From the IMG/VR virus record IMGVR_UViG_3300042936_000932, positions 1 to 43,523 of that record: a stretch of 43,523 nt of DNA, one strand, 5' to 3'. The notes below the pieces were generated by a model, which was not told the origin of the DNA, did not search any database, and was given only the letters and a program-made list of their open reading frames with translations. A program made the position numbers and the translations under genes. Shown here one piece after another: positions 1 to 8,302 of the stretch; the stretch's first letter is position 1; each line of letters opens with the position of its first letter. This DNA is from a virus.

Positions 1-3000
1 TGTCTGTTATAGGTTGTTTGTCCAGCTTTTTGGTCTGCAACTAATTTGTTTCCAGAGTAGTAACGTGTGCCAGCTTTTGTTTCTCTAGCTGTAATTCTTT
101 GAGACTGTCCTGGACCAGCAGGGGTTGCCAGCTTTTGCTTTGCCTTAGTCTCTTTGACTGTTTCTTTTTTGTTTTCTTTTACTGCCTTTGTAGCTGCAAC
201 TTTTTCTTTTGTTGCTTTTTCTGTAGCTTTTGTTTCTTTGTTAATTACAGAAGCTTGTTTTGCGGTAGCACTTGTTTTTGCTTTTTCTGCTTCTTGAGAT
301 TTTGCGAATGCCCTAGCAGACTCGTCTTTTTGAGCTTTAGTAAGTTTGTCAACTTTGGCCTTTGCCCTAGCGTCAGCCTTTGCTGTTGCCGCTTCTTGAT
401 TTTTCTTAACAGCTTCATCCTTAGAAGGATCGTATTTTCTACTTCCTAATGTTTCATAAAAACCTTTTCCTGGATTCTTCTTTGCAAAATCATCCCTAGA
501 TTTTAGAACTGACGCAGCAAGCCTTCCTTGATTTGGTTTTGGATCTCTTCTTGCCAGCTCTTGCATAACTTTTGATCCGCCAGCAGTAGAAGGAGATATT
601 CCCTGACTTAACAGCTTTAACTGTTTGTTAAGTTCTTTTTGCGATACGCCCAGCTTTTTGGCTAGAGCCTCTTGCCCCTTTGGATCCATCATGCCCTTTA
701 AAGCATTCTGGGTGCTTTTTGTTCCGCCGCCGCCTTTTTCTAGATTAGCTTGAGCAGCGTACCTATTAACCATTGGGTCATCTGCCAGCAAGCTCCTGGC
801 CATCCAGGACTTGGTGGGGACTTGTCTTCCAGCTACTGAAATCTTGTAGCTAGACTGCTTAACGTGAGCAGCATCTGGAGTTGCTTTAAGGAGAGATCGT
901 TCTTGACTTGAAGAAATTTTTCTTCCCTCTTGTCTCATTTTTTCAAGTTCTGCTTTTTTGGCAGCCATTTCTTTATCCATGCCAGCCCAGGACTTTAGTT
1001 CGGTTTGCCTTCTGACCTCGTCTGGAGAGCTACTGAACCCACTACCCGCAACTTCTCTTTTTGCAATTGCCCTAACATAGTCTACGTCGCCCGTACCGTT
1101 TCTAAACCCAGGAATATTTCCAGAAATTAATGCTTGAATAAATCCACGATATTTTTCTGCTTTTTCTGCTGGGATAACTGCTTCTCCAGGAGAGAGCATG
1201 GCTGGAACAACGTCTCCAGCACCCTTTGGCCCAGGCACTGAAAGAATTCCAGAAGCTAGCTTCTTAGGAGATTTTGCTCCTCTTCCTATAGCCATTGGAG
1301 TTCCAGCAAAAGCAGCTTGCTTTAAGATTGCTCTTTCGTATGCGGCAGTCAATCCATTTATAGCTGCTGCTTCAGAAGTAAATGTTTGTTTTAGTTTTGT
1401 ATGCACCTGATCTAGAGAGGCTGCTACTGCAGCTGCCTCTAGCTGTTGCTGAGTCATGTACTCAGTTTGCATTCCTAGCTGTGTGCTAGCACTTCCAGCT
1501 TTATTCATTGCGGTTTTAAAGAATACAAATCCCTTTATTACGTTTGCTACACCGTTAGCAATAAGACCAAAGCCCATTAGGAATATTGGACCAATTACTC
1601 CAGCAATAGCTGTTAGGCCAACAACAAATCCCTTTGCGCCTTCATCTAGCTCATCAAACTTTTTAAGTACGCTAGTTCCAAACTCTAGCAGTGGGGTAAC
1701 TGCCTTTAGGAATGCCTCGCCAAGTGGTACGAGAGTTACTTTAATGTCTTCCAAAGCTTTTTGGAATTTAAACATTGGAGAGTCTTCAATTTTCTTAAGC
1801 TCTCTTTCGGAAAGAACTGCTAGTTCAGCAGTGGTGGCATTTGTTAGCTTTAAGACACGACTTGCTTGGTTTCCATCCTTAATAACGTTTTGGAATAAAG
1901 TTGATAGACGAGAGAATTGAAACTTTCCAAATAGCTGTTCAATTGCTCGTGCACGATCTAGGGGGGCTAGCTCATCGAGTGCTGAAGCAAAGTCTATAAC
2001 TAGACCTTTTACATCTCCAGCATTTGCTTCAACAATGCCCTTGATGTTAATACCAAACCCTGCAAGCATCTCGGACGCTTTTCCAGTTGGGTTAATAAGA
2101 GCTGCAAGACCAGACTTTAGTGCGTTAGCACCTTCAGAGGCATTGATTCCACCCTCACGCATAGCTGTTAGGAAGAACGTAAGGTCTTCAACATCTCCAC
2201 CAAGCTGTTGTACGACTGGACCAGCTTTGGGAATAGCAATGGTTAGGTCTTCAATAGAAGTAATAGTTTGGTTTTCAACAGCGTTTAGGAAATCAATCTT
2301 CCCTGCTAGATCTTCTGCAGAAACTCCAAAGGCGTCTGTTAATGATATTGTTGCTTGTAGGGCCTCTGCTTGCTCTACCCCACCAAGCACGGCTAGCCTT
2401 GTTGTTTCTGCAACTTGAGCGGTAAGCTCTGCACCCATCTTGCCAGTAGCTGCAATGTCAGCAGCCAGTTCCATAGTTTTTGATACAGCGACACCATACT
2501 TTGTAAACTCATTTGCAAGATTCTTTATATCCTGAAGAGCCTTATTGGTTTCCTCTGTTGTAGTAAACATTTCGCCATAGACACGCTTAAATCTTACAGC
2601 TTGCTTTTCCATGTCCATGAATGTTTTAGCTGCAACGCTACCAAGCATTATTAGGGGTACGGTAAAACCAACCATAAGCTGACGACCAGCCCACTGGGTA
2701 TTCTTACCAAAGTTTAGAAGATTAGTAGATCCCTGCTTAAGCATTTGATTAAGAAGGGCTTGGCGCTGAGCAGCAATTTGAGTTTTTGTTGCTAGGTTTT
2801 CCATGTCAAGCGATAGCGGTCTAACCGCAATGGCTCGCATCGCTCCATTTGCATCTCTACCCATTTTAATATACTGGGTCTGCAAATCCTTAACACGTTC
2901 ACGTGCTACCTTGTTTATTGTCTCAAACTCTGATGAGAAAAATCTTCCAAAGCTCTTTGTGGCTGCAGCAGAATACCTAAAGTATTCCCCCATAGAGAGT

Positions 3001-3257
3001 TTATTTTTTTGAAGCGAATTGGTAAAAGAGTCTGTGGTAGTTTTTATAGTTTTAATACCAGCAGAAAATTGACCAGTCTTATTTATACCATTAATTAGGC
3101 TTTGCTGCAACTGTAAAGAAGATGCAGTAGCCTGCGCACTGGACTTTGCCAGAGAGGTGTGGAAAGTTGATATCTGCCGTTGGAGATTCTTAATATTGGC
3201 CAGCGCTGCGGCTGTGTCAATATCGACTCTTATTCTGGCATTGGCGTCTTCAGCCAT
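1..3257 (-). CDS. Phage tail tape measure protein, partial (C-terminus beyond the window)
   Basis: The frame is open from the ATG at 3257 to the left edge, so at least 1085 residues. Residues about 229-392 match the TP901-type tape-measure core (AADIAATGKMGAEL, then an amphipathic helical block ending EGGINASEGANALKSGL). Hydrophobic segments lie near residues 190-212 and 539-575, as expected for a protein that enters the cell envelope. The common tape-measure motif MLSPGEAVIPAEKAEKYRGF lies near residue 690. A long Lys/Ala/Glu-rich probable coiled coil covers about 965-1050. A GAGGG ribosome binding site precedes the ATG by 9 bases. It follows the tail chaperones directly, the standard siphovirus order. 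It would set tail length and be ejected with DNA. Any C-terminal lysozyme or peptidase domain would be outside the window. Confidence 0.93.
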   Translation of the reverse strand, partial: MAEDANARIRVDIDTAAALANIKNLQRQISTFHTSLAKSSAQATASSLQLQQSLINGINKTGQFSAGIKTIKTTTDSFTNSLQKNKLSMGEYFRYSAAATKSFGRFFSSEFETINKVARERVKDLQTQYIKMGRDANGAMRAIAVRPLSLDMENLATKTQIAAQRQALLNQMLKQGSTNLLNFGKNTQWAGRQLMVGFTVPLIMLGSVAAKTFMDMEKQAVRFKRVYGEMFTTTEETNKALQDIKNLANEFTKYGVAVSKTMELAADIAATGKMGAELTAQVAETTRLAVLGGVEQAEALQATISLTDAFGVSAEDLAGKIDFLNAVENQTITSIEDLTIAIPKAGPVVQQLGGDVEDLTFFLTAMREGGINASEGANALKSGLAALINPTGKASEMLAGFGINIKGIVEANAGDVKGLVIDFASALDELAPLDRARAIEQLFGKFQFSRLSTLFQNVIKDGNQASRVLKLTNATTAELAVLSERELKKIEDSPMFKFQKALEDIKVTLVPLGEAFLKAVTPLLEFGTSVLKKFDELDEGAKGFVVGLTAIAGVIGPIFLMGFGLIANGVANVIKGFVFFKTAMNKAGSASTQLGMQTEYMTQQQLEAAAVAASLDQVHTKLKQTFTSEAAAINGLTAAYERAILKQAAFAGTPMAIGRGAKSPKKLASGILSVPGPKGAGDVVPAMLSPGEAVIPAEKAEKYRGFIQALISGNIPGFRNGTGDVDYVRAIAKREVAGSGFSSSPDEVRRQTELKSWAGMDKEMAAKKAELEKMRQEGRKISSSQERSLLKATPDAAHVKQSSYKISVAGRQVPTKSWMARSLLADDPMVNRYAAQANLEKGGGGTKSTQNALKGMMDPKGQEALAKKLGVSQKELNKQLKLLSQGISPSTAGGSKVMQELARRDPKPNQGRLAASVLKSRDDFAKKNPGKGFYETLGSRKYDPSKDEAVKKNQEAATAKADARAKAKVDKLTKAQKDESARAFAKSQEAEKAKTSATAKQASVINKETKATEKATKEKVAATKAVKENKKETVKETKAKQKLATPAGPGQSQRITARETKAGTRYYSGNKLVADQKAGQTTYNR

Positions 3258-3276
3258 CCACTAGCACCCTCTTTAC

Positions 3277-3597
3277 TTAGGCATTTACAAGACCAAGAGA
3301 TGCCTCTGAGAGCTTAACCCCAGATGCTTCTTCTACAATCTTGTAGACTGTTGGAAGATCTAGATTATCTTCCAAAGCCTTTAAATCTTCAGCCATTTCT
3401 GGCTTGTACTGTCTCATTGCAATTTGAACACATTCCATCAGTAGGCTCATAGACTTGTCGTTGTCTTCTGCTACTGCTGTAATACCCTCAAACTTTTTCA
3501 TAAATGGACGTAGCAAAGAAATCTTTAGTGGGCGCACCTTAACTTCTGTTCCGTCAATTAACTTAATTGTTTTCTCTTCGTATACTTCTGTACTCAT
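3277..3597 (-). CDS. Tail assembly chaperone, short (G-like) paralogue
   Basis: A 106-residue protein immediately upstream of the tape measure gene, where siphoviruses encode the chaperone that coats the nascent tape measure protein. Residues 10-95 align with the first 95 residues of the upstream gene: both have KLIDGTEVKV/SLIDGTEINL, a conserved helix RPFMKKFE/REFMEAFE, MRQYKP/MQQYHP and LEDNLDLPTVYKI/LEDSMDLPGIYKV. It has no T-like extension. Its stop is only 20 bases before the tape measure start, so there is no room for a frameshifted tail. It has its own extended -10 box and a GGAAGGA ribosome binding site. Tandem duplication is visible; the chaperone role is inferred from position. Confidence 0.8.
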   Translation of the reverse strand: MSTEVYEEKTIKLIDGTEVKVRPLKISLLRPFMKKFEGITAVAEDNDKSMSLLMECVQIAMRQYKPEMAEDLKALEDNLDLPTVYKIVEEASGVKLSEASLGLVNA

Positions 3598-3631
3598 ATT
3601 TTTGTATTCCTTCCGCTATGAGGCTTTATTA

Positions 3632-3640
3632 ATTATAACA
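3632..3640 (-). promoter_or_regulatory. Extended -10 promoter for short chaperone and tape measure genes
   Basis: The minus strand reads TGTTATAAT (TG-N-TATAAT) in the gap between the two chaperone genes, about 35 bases before the ATG at 3597, with a purine-rich ribosome binding site between them. No clear -35 box is seen. Confidence 0.5.
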
Positions 3641-3649
3641 CAAAAAGCT

Positions 3650-4351
3650 TTATTTTTTAGGCTTTTTAGTCAAGTCTTCATATCCAAGGCCCATTCCAAT
3701 TCCAAAACCAGCCTTTTGAGCATTAACTCCTTGGAGGGCTAAGACGTCATTTCCGTCCTTAGCTTTTCCACCACTGAACACTCTGGCCTTCATGTCTTCC
3801 CACTTATTCTCTGGAGCTTGGCTATTGTTCTTATCTATGTCAACCCCCTGAATAGCGGCCAGGAACTTCTTTTCTTGATAGTCAAGTTCTCTTTTTGACT
3901 CTAAGGTTATTAGGAGCTCTGGCATAGACATGCTAATTTCTAATTCTTCGTAGTCTTTCCAAATGCCCAGCAAAAAAGCTTCTGCTTCAAGCTTAGCTAA
4001 ATCAAGCTTGTCCCAAGAAGATCCGCCATCCCCAGCCTGATCTTTTACAGAGTCTTCAGAATCTTCATTAATTTTTATTCCAGCAGCAATTTCTAAGACC
4101 TTGTATATTCCTGGCAAATCCATAGAATCTTCTAGCTCGGCAATTGTTGCTATTTTGGGATGGTACTGTTGCATTGATATAGCAGCACAATTTGACAGAA
4201 ATATGATAGCTTCTTCATCGCTATCTGCAGTTTTTACAAGCTCAAAGGCTTCCATAAATTCTCTAAGATACTTTATTTTTAATGGAGATAGGTTAATCTC
4301 AGTACCGTCAATTAAGCTGACTTTTCCCGTTTTATATATTGTTGTTGCCAT
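3650..4351 (-). CDS. Tail assembly chaperone, long (fused G-T-like) paralogue
   Basis: A 233-residue protein from the ATG at 4351. The N-terminal ~100 residues are paralogous to the next, shorter gene. The C-terminal ~120 residues (LGIWKDYEELEISMSMPELL, then LDYQEKKFLAAIQGVDIDK) resemble the T-type extension that other siphoviruses add by programmed frameshifting. Here both parts are in one uninterrupted frame. An in-frame ATG at 4375 is rejected as the start because it lies in the terminator's T-rich tail. The ATG at 4351 lies exactly six bases after a TATACT -10 box, giving a leaderless mRNA. It lies between the tail tube and tape measure genes. The chaperone role is inferred from position and paralogy. 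Confidence 0.8.
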   Translation of the reverse strand: MATTIYKTGKVSLIDGTEINLSPLKIKYLREFMEAFELVKTADSDEEAIIFLSNCAAISMQQYHPKIATIAELEDSMDLPGIYKVLEIAAGIKINEDSEDSVKDQAGDGGSSWDKLDLAKLEAEAFLLGIWKDYEELEISMSMPELLITLESKRELDYQEKKFLAAIQGVDIDKNNSQAPENKWEDMKARVFSGGKAKDGNDVLALQGVNAQKAGFGIGMGLGYEDLTKKPKK

Positions 4352-4357
4352 TATATA

Positions 4358-4363
4358 AGTATA
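4358..4363 (-). promoter_or_regulatory. -10 box of a leaderless promoter for the long chaperone
   Basis: TATACT on the minus strand, six bases before the ATG at 4351 and directly downstream of the terminator that ends the tail-tube transcript. This arrangement gives the chaperones separate, probably lower expression. Confidence 0.5.
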
Positions 4364-4366
4364 CCG

Positions 4367-4402
4367 CAAAAACAAAATTACCCAGCCTAAAAAGACTGGG
4401 TA
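4367..4402 (-). terminator. Rho-independent terminator after the major tail protein
   Basis: The minus strand reads TACCCAG, a 10-base loop region, CTGGGTA, then a T-rich stretch (ATTTTGTTTTTG). The stem is seven perfect pairs, extendable inside. It lies 22 bases after the tail protein stop codon. Confidence 0.8.
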
Positions 4403-4423
4403 ACTCTGCGTTGTTAGTTTGTA

Positions 4424-5092
4424 TTACGATACTGCTGGGATAGTGCGGTCTACGATCTTACCGTAGGATGCAGCATCGTTTGGCAGTAGACGGAATGAAA
4501 CCTCGTACATAGTTGGCTCATCACGCTTTGCAGAAACTGTAACACTCTCAATAGAAAGTGCACGGTATGCAACGTAAATACGCTCAATCTGCTCGTCTGG
4601 GTCACAGTCACCTGTACCTGGACCAACAGCAACTAGGCCACGCTCAACTGGACACTCACCGATGTCACCTGCTGATAGGTTTAGGGTTGGGGATCCAACC
4701 TTAATTCCTGTTGCTCCTGCGCTTGATGTGAGATCTGCATCTCTACCAGCCAAGGAGAACAGCAAGTTCTCTAGTGTTGCTTCAGCAAAAGCAGTGTTCA
4801 GGTTAACCTGCATACCCTGCTTGTATAGCTTTGCAACGTCAAGAACCTGATCAACCTGTACCTCGCCAAAATCTGGCTGGAACTGTAGCTCTAGACCGTT
4901 CATTGTATAACCAACGTTACGGAAGGCTGCAGAGTCAGCTAGGGTTTCACGATATGTTCCTGTTGTGTTTCCAACAGATCCTTCAGCTTCATAAGCTGGA
5001 AGACCTGCGTCTGTCAATACTCCTGCTTCGTAAGTAAACAAAGCAGCTGCTCCAACAATAATGTTGGTGCTTGTACCTCTTGTATATGCCAT
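4424..5092 (-). CDS. Major tail protein (tail tube)
   Basis: A 222-residue protein starting MAYTRGTSTNIIVGAAALF, a beginning typical of tail tube subunits of actinobacterial siphophages. The rest is rich in predicted beta strands and Gly/Ala/Thr, with few charged repeats, as expected for the tube fold. It follows the neck and terminator genes and precedes the tail chaperones. A strong terminator directly after it and an AGAGGTG ribosome binding site fit high expression. An extended -10 box lies about 50 bases upstream of the ATG. Assignment rests on sequence character and conserved gene order. Confidence 0.85.
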   Translation of the reverse strand: MAYTRGTSTNIIVGAAALFTYEAGVLTDAGLPAYEAEGSVGNTTGTYRETLADSAAFRNVGYTMNGLELQFQPDFGEVQVDQVLDVAKLYKQGMQVNLNTAFAEATLENLLFSLAGRDADLTSSAGATGIKVGSPTLNLSAGDIGECPVERGLVAVGPGTGDCDPDEQIERIYVAYRALSIESVTVSAKRDEPTMYEVSFRLLPNDAASYGKIVDRTIPAVS

Positions 5093-5142
5093 TTATTTCA
5101 CCTCTTCTTTTTATAGATAATAGGCGTGTTTCCTCAAGCTTA

Positions 5143-5151
5143 AGTATATCA
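5143..5151 (-). promoter_or_regulatory. Extended -10 promoter for major tail protein
   Basis: TGATATACT on the minus strand (TG-N-TATACT), about 50 bases upstream of the ATG at 5092, overlapping the start of the intergenic gap. It would drive the tail tube gene separately from the neck genes. Confidence 0.45.
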
Positions 5152-5157
5152 GCTTAT

Positions 5158-5781
5158 TTAAATAATCTGTTTTACTGGTAAAATTCTTTCTGGAACCCAG
5201 TCTGAATTAGTCATGCTTGGCATCTGGTGGTAGTCATATTCAATAATAATCTTGTTACCGCCATAGGTTCTAGCAGTTCCGAAGTCAATTATGTCTCTAG
5301 ACTCTTCTAGCTGATACACCTTAAAATCGTGAAAATAGAACATGTTATCTACAAGCAATTCTGGGTCAGTTGGATTACCACTACTGTCAAATCTGCCCAA
5401 ATTTATCTGCCTATTTGCTGACCAGTTATTTACTTCTTGAGCTGTTTCATCGCCACGGTCCATTAGTCTCAAAACCTGCTCTTGAATCTGAACCATCTTT
5501 TCAATAGGGTTTTCTCCGTTTGCGTAGAAGTAGTACATAATCTGCTCACACTTAATGTGTGGAAAACTCTTCTTGTTCATTTTAATTAGTCTGTCCCAGG
5601 TAGCCATTGTTCCACCAGTAGGAAAATAAGAAGTTAAGTCATTAATTGTAGAAGGCAGAGTTGGAAAAAATGGAGTATCTAAGCTAGTACTATCTAGAAT
5701 CTTGCTTTGAAGATACTTGTTTATCCATAACACTGGAGTATTTAGTAATGAGTCATTAGCCAACCTTAGCCACCCCCGCAT
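5158..5781 (-). CDS. Tail completion / tail terminator-like protein
   Basis: A 207-residue protein between the neck protein and the tail tube, the usual place of the tail terminator or completion protein. Residues 60-140 (WDRLIKMNKKSFPHIKCEQI, then a helix MVQIQEQVLRLMDRGDETAQ) and a C-terminal beta region fit the alpha/beta fold of such proteins. The longest start overlaps the previous gene by 26 bases. A TTG at 5763, preceded by GGGGGTGG and giving MANDSLLNTPV, is an equally good start. Function is inferred from order; I do not recognise a diagnostic motif. Confidence 0.65.
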   Translation of the reverse strand: MRGWLRLANDSLLNTPVLWINKYLQSKILDSTSLDTPFFPTLPSTINDLTSYFPTGGTMATWDRLIKMNKKSFPHIKCEQIMYYFYANGENPIEKMVQIQEQVLRLMDRGDETAQEVNNWSANRQINLGRFDSSGNPTDPELLVDNMFYFHDFKVYQLEESRDIIDFGTARTYGGNKIIIEYDYHQMPSMTNSDWVPERILPVKQII

Positions 5782-6433
5782 TTGCTACCCAGCGATATCC
5801 AGTAGACACTCCGCCTGCCTTGCCAGTTCTTTTTCCTTTTGACAAATTCTTTTTATATACTGTAGGGTTTTCCAGATAAGCTGCCATACCGCTGGCCCTC
5901 AAGAAAGCTTGAGTAAAGTATTTATTGAAGAAGTTATCAAAAACTTCTTGAAACTTTCCTTCAGTATTTCCTCCAGGATTTTGAACATACACTGGTCCTT
6001 TTGTAAAGACTTCTTCTCCATTATCCATATACCTTAATACCTGAGCATTTACTGGAACTATGGTAACAGGAATACCCTCTTCCATAATTCGTGCCTTGTC
6101 ATAAAACGGTGTGTTTGACCCATTTTGAATGGTTGTAGACTGTCTAAAAGAAGAGTTAAAAGAGAGCCCCAGATTGCTTACGGAATATCCTATGTCATAA
6201 AGTCTTGCGGTCGGACTACCGATCCTATTCCACTCATAAACGTGATGAAGTATTGATGGGTTTACCTTTGCGTTAGAGTCTATATAGCTTTTTAAAATTT
6301 CTATTGTTTGAACTCCTAGAGAGTGCATAAGCTGTTGCTTGCCCATCTGTATACCATCTAGGAATCCAGCTGAATAGTCCATCATGTTTTTCATGTCTCT
6401 GCCAAACTGTCTTCCATCAAACTTAATCCTCAT
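5756..6433 (-). CDS. Neck / minor tail (HK97 gp10-type) protein
   Basis: A 225-residue protein with an N-terminal helical region (residues 12-55, MKNMMDYSAGFLDGIQMGKQ) followed by a beta-rich core and a basic C-terminus (KKNLSKGKRTGKAGG). This matches the size and make-up of neck proteins encoded between the head-closure and tail-terminator genes. Its ATG overlaps the stop of the previous gene (ATGA), indicating translational coupling. The specific neck role is inferred from position. Confidence 0.6.
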   Translation of the reverse strand: MRIKFDGRQFGRDMKNMMDYSAGFLDGIQMGKQQLMHSLGVQTIEILKSYIDSNAKVNPSILHHVYEWNRIGSPTARLYDIGYSVSNLGLSFNSSFRQSTTIQNGSNTPFYDKARIMEEGIPVTIVPVNAQVLRYMDNGEEVFTKGPVYVQNPGGNTEGKFQEVFDNFFNKYFTQAFLRASGMAAYLENPTVYKKNLSKGKRTGKAGGVSTGYRWVANAGVAKVG

Positions 6434-6879
6434 AGGTCTGCCGCCTGATTCTCTGATCTACGAACAACAACCTTGTAATACTCTACTGATCCAAATGGCC
6501 CCATAAAAGGCTCAACAGTTGCTACCTCAAATAGGGTAGACCTTCCAGCTCTTGGGCCTGCTGTTTCTAAAAAAACCTCATTAAGATTTCTGTCTTTTAT
6601 GTTAGTCACAATAATGTTTGTAATTGAATTTTGAGCATTTTCATTTGAAAACCGAATGTCTGTTTTTACTCTGCCTAGCATTATGCTATCCTGTGTAATG
6701 TTTGCGTTAGGCTTTATGTCTTCTTTCCAAGCTGTTCCTGCTGAATTAAAATTACAGGCAATTGTTCTATCGTGAATCCAAGTTTTTTGAACATTTCCAT
6801 ATGCTCCTTGGTCAACAATTGGGTAGTATACGTCTGCAAGCATTGGAAAAATAATTGACGTATTTTCGCAGGTAGCCAT
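6430..6879 (-). CDS. Head closure (stopper)-like protein
   Basis: A 149-residue, mostly beta protein located between the adaptor and the neck protein, matching the position and size of head-closure proteins that plug the portal-adaptor channel. A conserved-looking segment is PFMGPFGSVEYYKVVVRR at the C-terminus. Start and stop overlap both neighbours by one to four bases, so it lies in a tightly coupled block. There is no motif that proves the role; the call rests on synteny. Confidence 0.6.
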   Translation of the reverse strand: MATCENTSIIFPMLADVYYPIVDQGAYGNVQKTWIHDRTIACNFNSAGTAWKEDIKPNANITQDSIMLGRVKTDIRFSNENAQNSITNIIVTNIKDRNLNEVFLETAGPRAGRSTLFEVATVEPFMGPFGSVEYYKVVVRRSENQAADL

Positions 6880-7766
6880 TATAAGACTCCAAGTCTAGTA
6901 ATAGACTTAGCATACTTTGAAAGTATCTTGTCTACTATGATGTTTCCTGTTCCCTCGAATACCCTGCTATCAAACTGTAGTCTAAACTGGTCTGTGTTAT
7001 AGGCAGAAATATATCTTTGGTAGTAGTCATTTCTGCCACACTTAATATCGTCAATAAGCAGAGTTGCTGCTCTAACGACGTCTGAGGGCACTGTAGGGTA
7101 TCCCACCTCTAAAACAAACTTGTAGTCGTATCCATTAGGAAAGCCCCGCAGAGGCGGCAGAACGGTGTCTACAAGGTCTGAGGCTGCTGCTGGCAAAATT
7201 AATAGAGCCTGCTCATTACGATTAACTCCGTCAAGAACTGTTTCTGTTATTGCAGTTTTATCTCTAGTTATTTCATAAGTACGATCTTCAACTAAAACAT
7301 TATTTTCATAGACGGATAAAATTCTTTTTGCTTCCCACCACAAGGGGATGTAGTCTGCCCCGAGACCAACAACTTCCAGGGTTCTTTTTTTGTAGTAAAA
7401 TCCTTCTGGAATAACAGAGTCAAGAATTGCTCTTGCAATTTCTTCATACTTAGTATATTCCGCAATTTCTGAGGCGGTTGTGCCCAAGGTATCTGGATTG
7501 ACATATGGTCTACGTATCTCATATGTTTCATCGTGAATGACATCACCAGATGCATCTGTAATTACAACACGATAGTCTGTATCATATTTACCAGATAGAC
7601 CTATTGTCCAAACATAGTTTGCATTGTCTGTTACGGTTTTTGTTGTAAAAGAAAGGTCCGCTAGATCAGTAATCGTTGCCACAAAAGCCTCATTTAAAAC
7701 ATAAGCAGCTGGAATTGTAAATGTAATATTTACGTCTTGATATGGCAGAACCCTTAAAATTTCCAT
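6879..7766 (-). CDS. Head-tail adaptor protein with N-terminal beta extension
   Basis: A 295-residue protein. Residues 1-90 look like an immunoglobulin-like or jelly-roll beta module (LPYQDVNITFTIPAAYVLNE, SGKYDTDYRVVITDASGDVI). The C-terminal ~200 residues carry the helical head-tail adaptor pattern: a first helix TKYEEIARAILDSVIP, a beta hairpin, a helix VVRAATLLIDDIKCGRNDYY, and a tail DKILSKYAKS with final GVL. Adaptors bind the portal clip. The additional N-terminal beta domain is unusual compared with the ~100-150-residue classical adaptors and may decorate the neck. Confidence 0.65.
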   Translation of the reverse strand: MEILRVLPYQDVNITFTIPAAYVLNEAFVATITDLADLSFTTKTVTDNANYVWTIGLSGKYDTDYRVVITDASGDVIHDETYEIRRPYVNPDTLGTTASEIAEYTKYEEIARAILDSVIPEGFYYKKRTLEVVGLGADYIPLWWEAKRILSVYENNVLVEDRTYEITRDKTAITETVLDGVNRNEQALLILPAAASDLVDTVLPPLRGFPNGYDYKFVLEVGYPTVPSDVVRAATLLIDDIKCGRNDYYQRYISAYNTDQFRLQFDSRVFEGTGNIIVDKILSKYAKSITRLGVL

Positions 7767-8206
7767 TAAATTCCGTACTCTCCAGCAACTTCTTCTGGAG
7801 TTGCAATTCTAATGTGGTCACGTTCTGCCCATTTTTCTGCGGCTTGCTTAGTGACAATATTATACCCCTTAGAAACCTGACCAACTCCAGACCAAGTAAC
7901 ATTTTTTGTAGAGTATACGGCTACGCTTTCTTTTTCAATAACTGGCTCTTGCTTGGCAGTTTCTTTTCTATCCGCACTACCAGAACCAATAACATTATCG
8001 TCGTTTGATACAACTGATGGGTTAGGGCTTGTGGCCAGCTTGTCAAAGGAAATTACGTTATTGATTTCTGACTCTTTAGACTCTTCAATATGTTTATTTT
8101 TAAGCTCTTCTACTGCTTCTTTGTATTTTTCAACAAGTGGGTGTGGAATTAGTGATTCGCCATCTTGTAGTTGGGCAGGAGCTACATCTATATTTTTTTC
8201 TGACAC
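7766..8206 (-). CDS. Small head protein downstream of capsid, unknown
   Basis: A 146-residue protein with a GTG start preceded by a very good AGAAGGAGA site. Residues 1-85 are charged and low-complexity (helical, Lys/Glu/Ser rich). Residues about 95-146 form a compact domain (VAVYSTKNVTWSGVGQVSKG, then AAEKWAERDHIRIATPEEVA). Similar short C-terminal domains occur in proteins encoded between capsid and adaptor genes of actinophages. It may be a head-to-tail or head-fibre protein. Its own extended -10 box lies after the capsid terminator. Confidence 0.6.
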   Translation of the reverse strand: MSEKNIDVAPAQLQDGESLIPHPLVEKYKEAVEELKNKHIEESKESEINNVISFDKLATSPNPSVVSNDDNVIGSGSADRKETAKQEPVIEKESVAVYSTKNVTWSGVGQVSKGYNIVTKQAAEKWAERDHIRIATPEEVAGEYGI

Positions 8207-8230
8207 TTAAGTCTCCTTCTTTATCTTTTA

Positions 8231-8239
8231 ATTATAACA
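8231..8239 (-). promoter_or_regulatory. Extended -10 promoter after the capsid terminator
   Basis: TGTTATAAT on the minus strand between the capsid terminator and the GTG start at 8206, about 25 bases upstream of the start. It restarts transcription of the connector genes. Confidence 0.5.
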
Positions 8240-8245
8240 GATATT

Positions 8246-8284
8246 AAAAAAGGGAGCAGGAGATTTTACTCACCTGCCCCCTTT
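8246..8284 (-). terminator. Rho-independent terminator after major capsid gene
   Basis: The minus strand reads AAAGGGGGCAGG, a 12-base loop, CCTGCTCCCTTT with one mismatch, followed by a run of T. It lies about 20 bases after the capsid stop. It is one of the strongest hairpins in the window. Confidence 0.85.
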
Positions 8285-8302
8285 AATAGGTTGCGTTAGA
8301 CT

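Noticed and set aside
1456-2418. Open frames on the plus strand opposite the tape measure gene
   Set aside because: They are shadows of the 1085-codon tape measure frame, with no ribosome binding sites or sensible protein character.
3258-3290. Programmed frameshift at the end of the short chaperone gene
   Set aside because: No slippery heptamer is visible and only 20 bases separate its stop from the tape measure start, so no T-type extension can be encoded there.
4352-4375. Start of the long chaperone at the ATG at 4375
   Set aside because: This region is the T-rich tail of the terminator and holds the -10 box; the ATG at 4351 has the six-base leaderless spacing.
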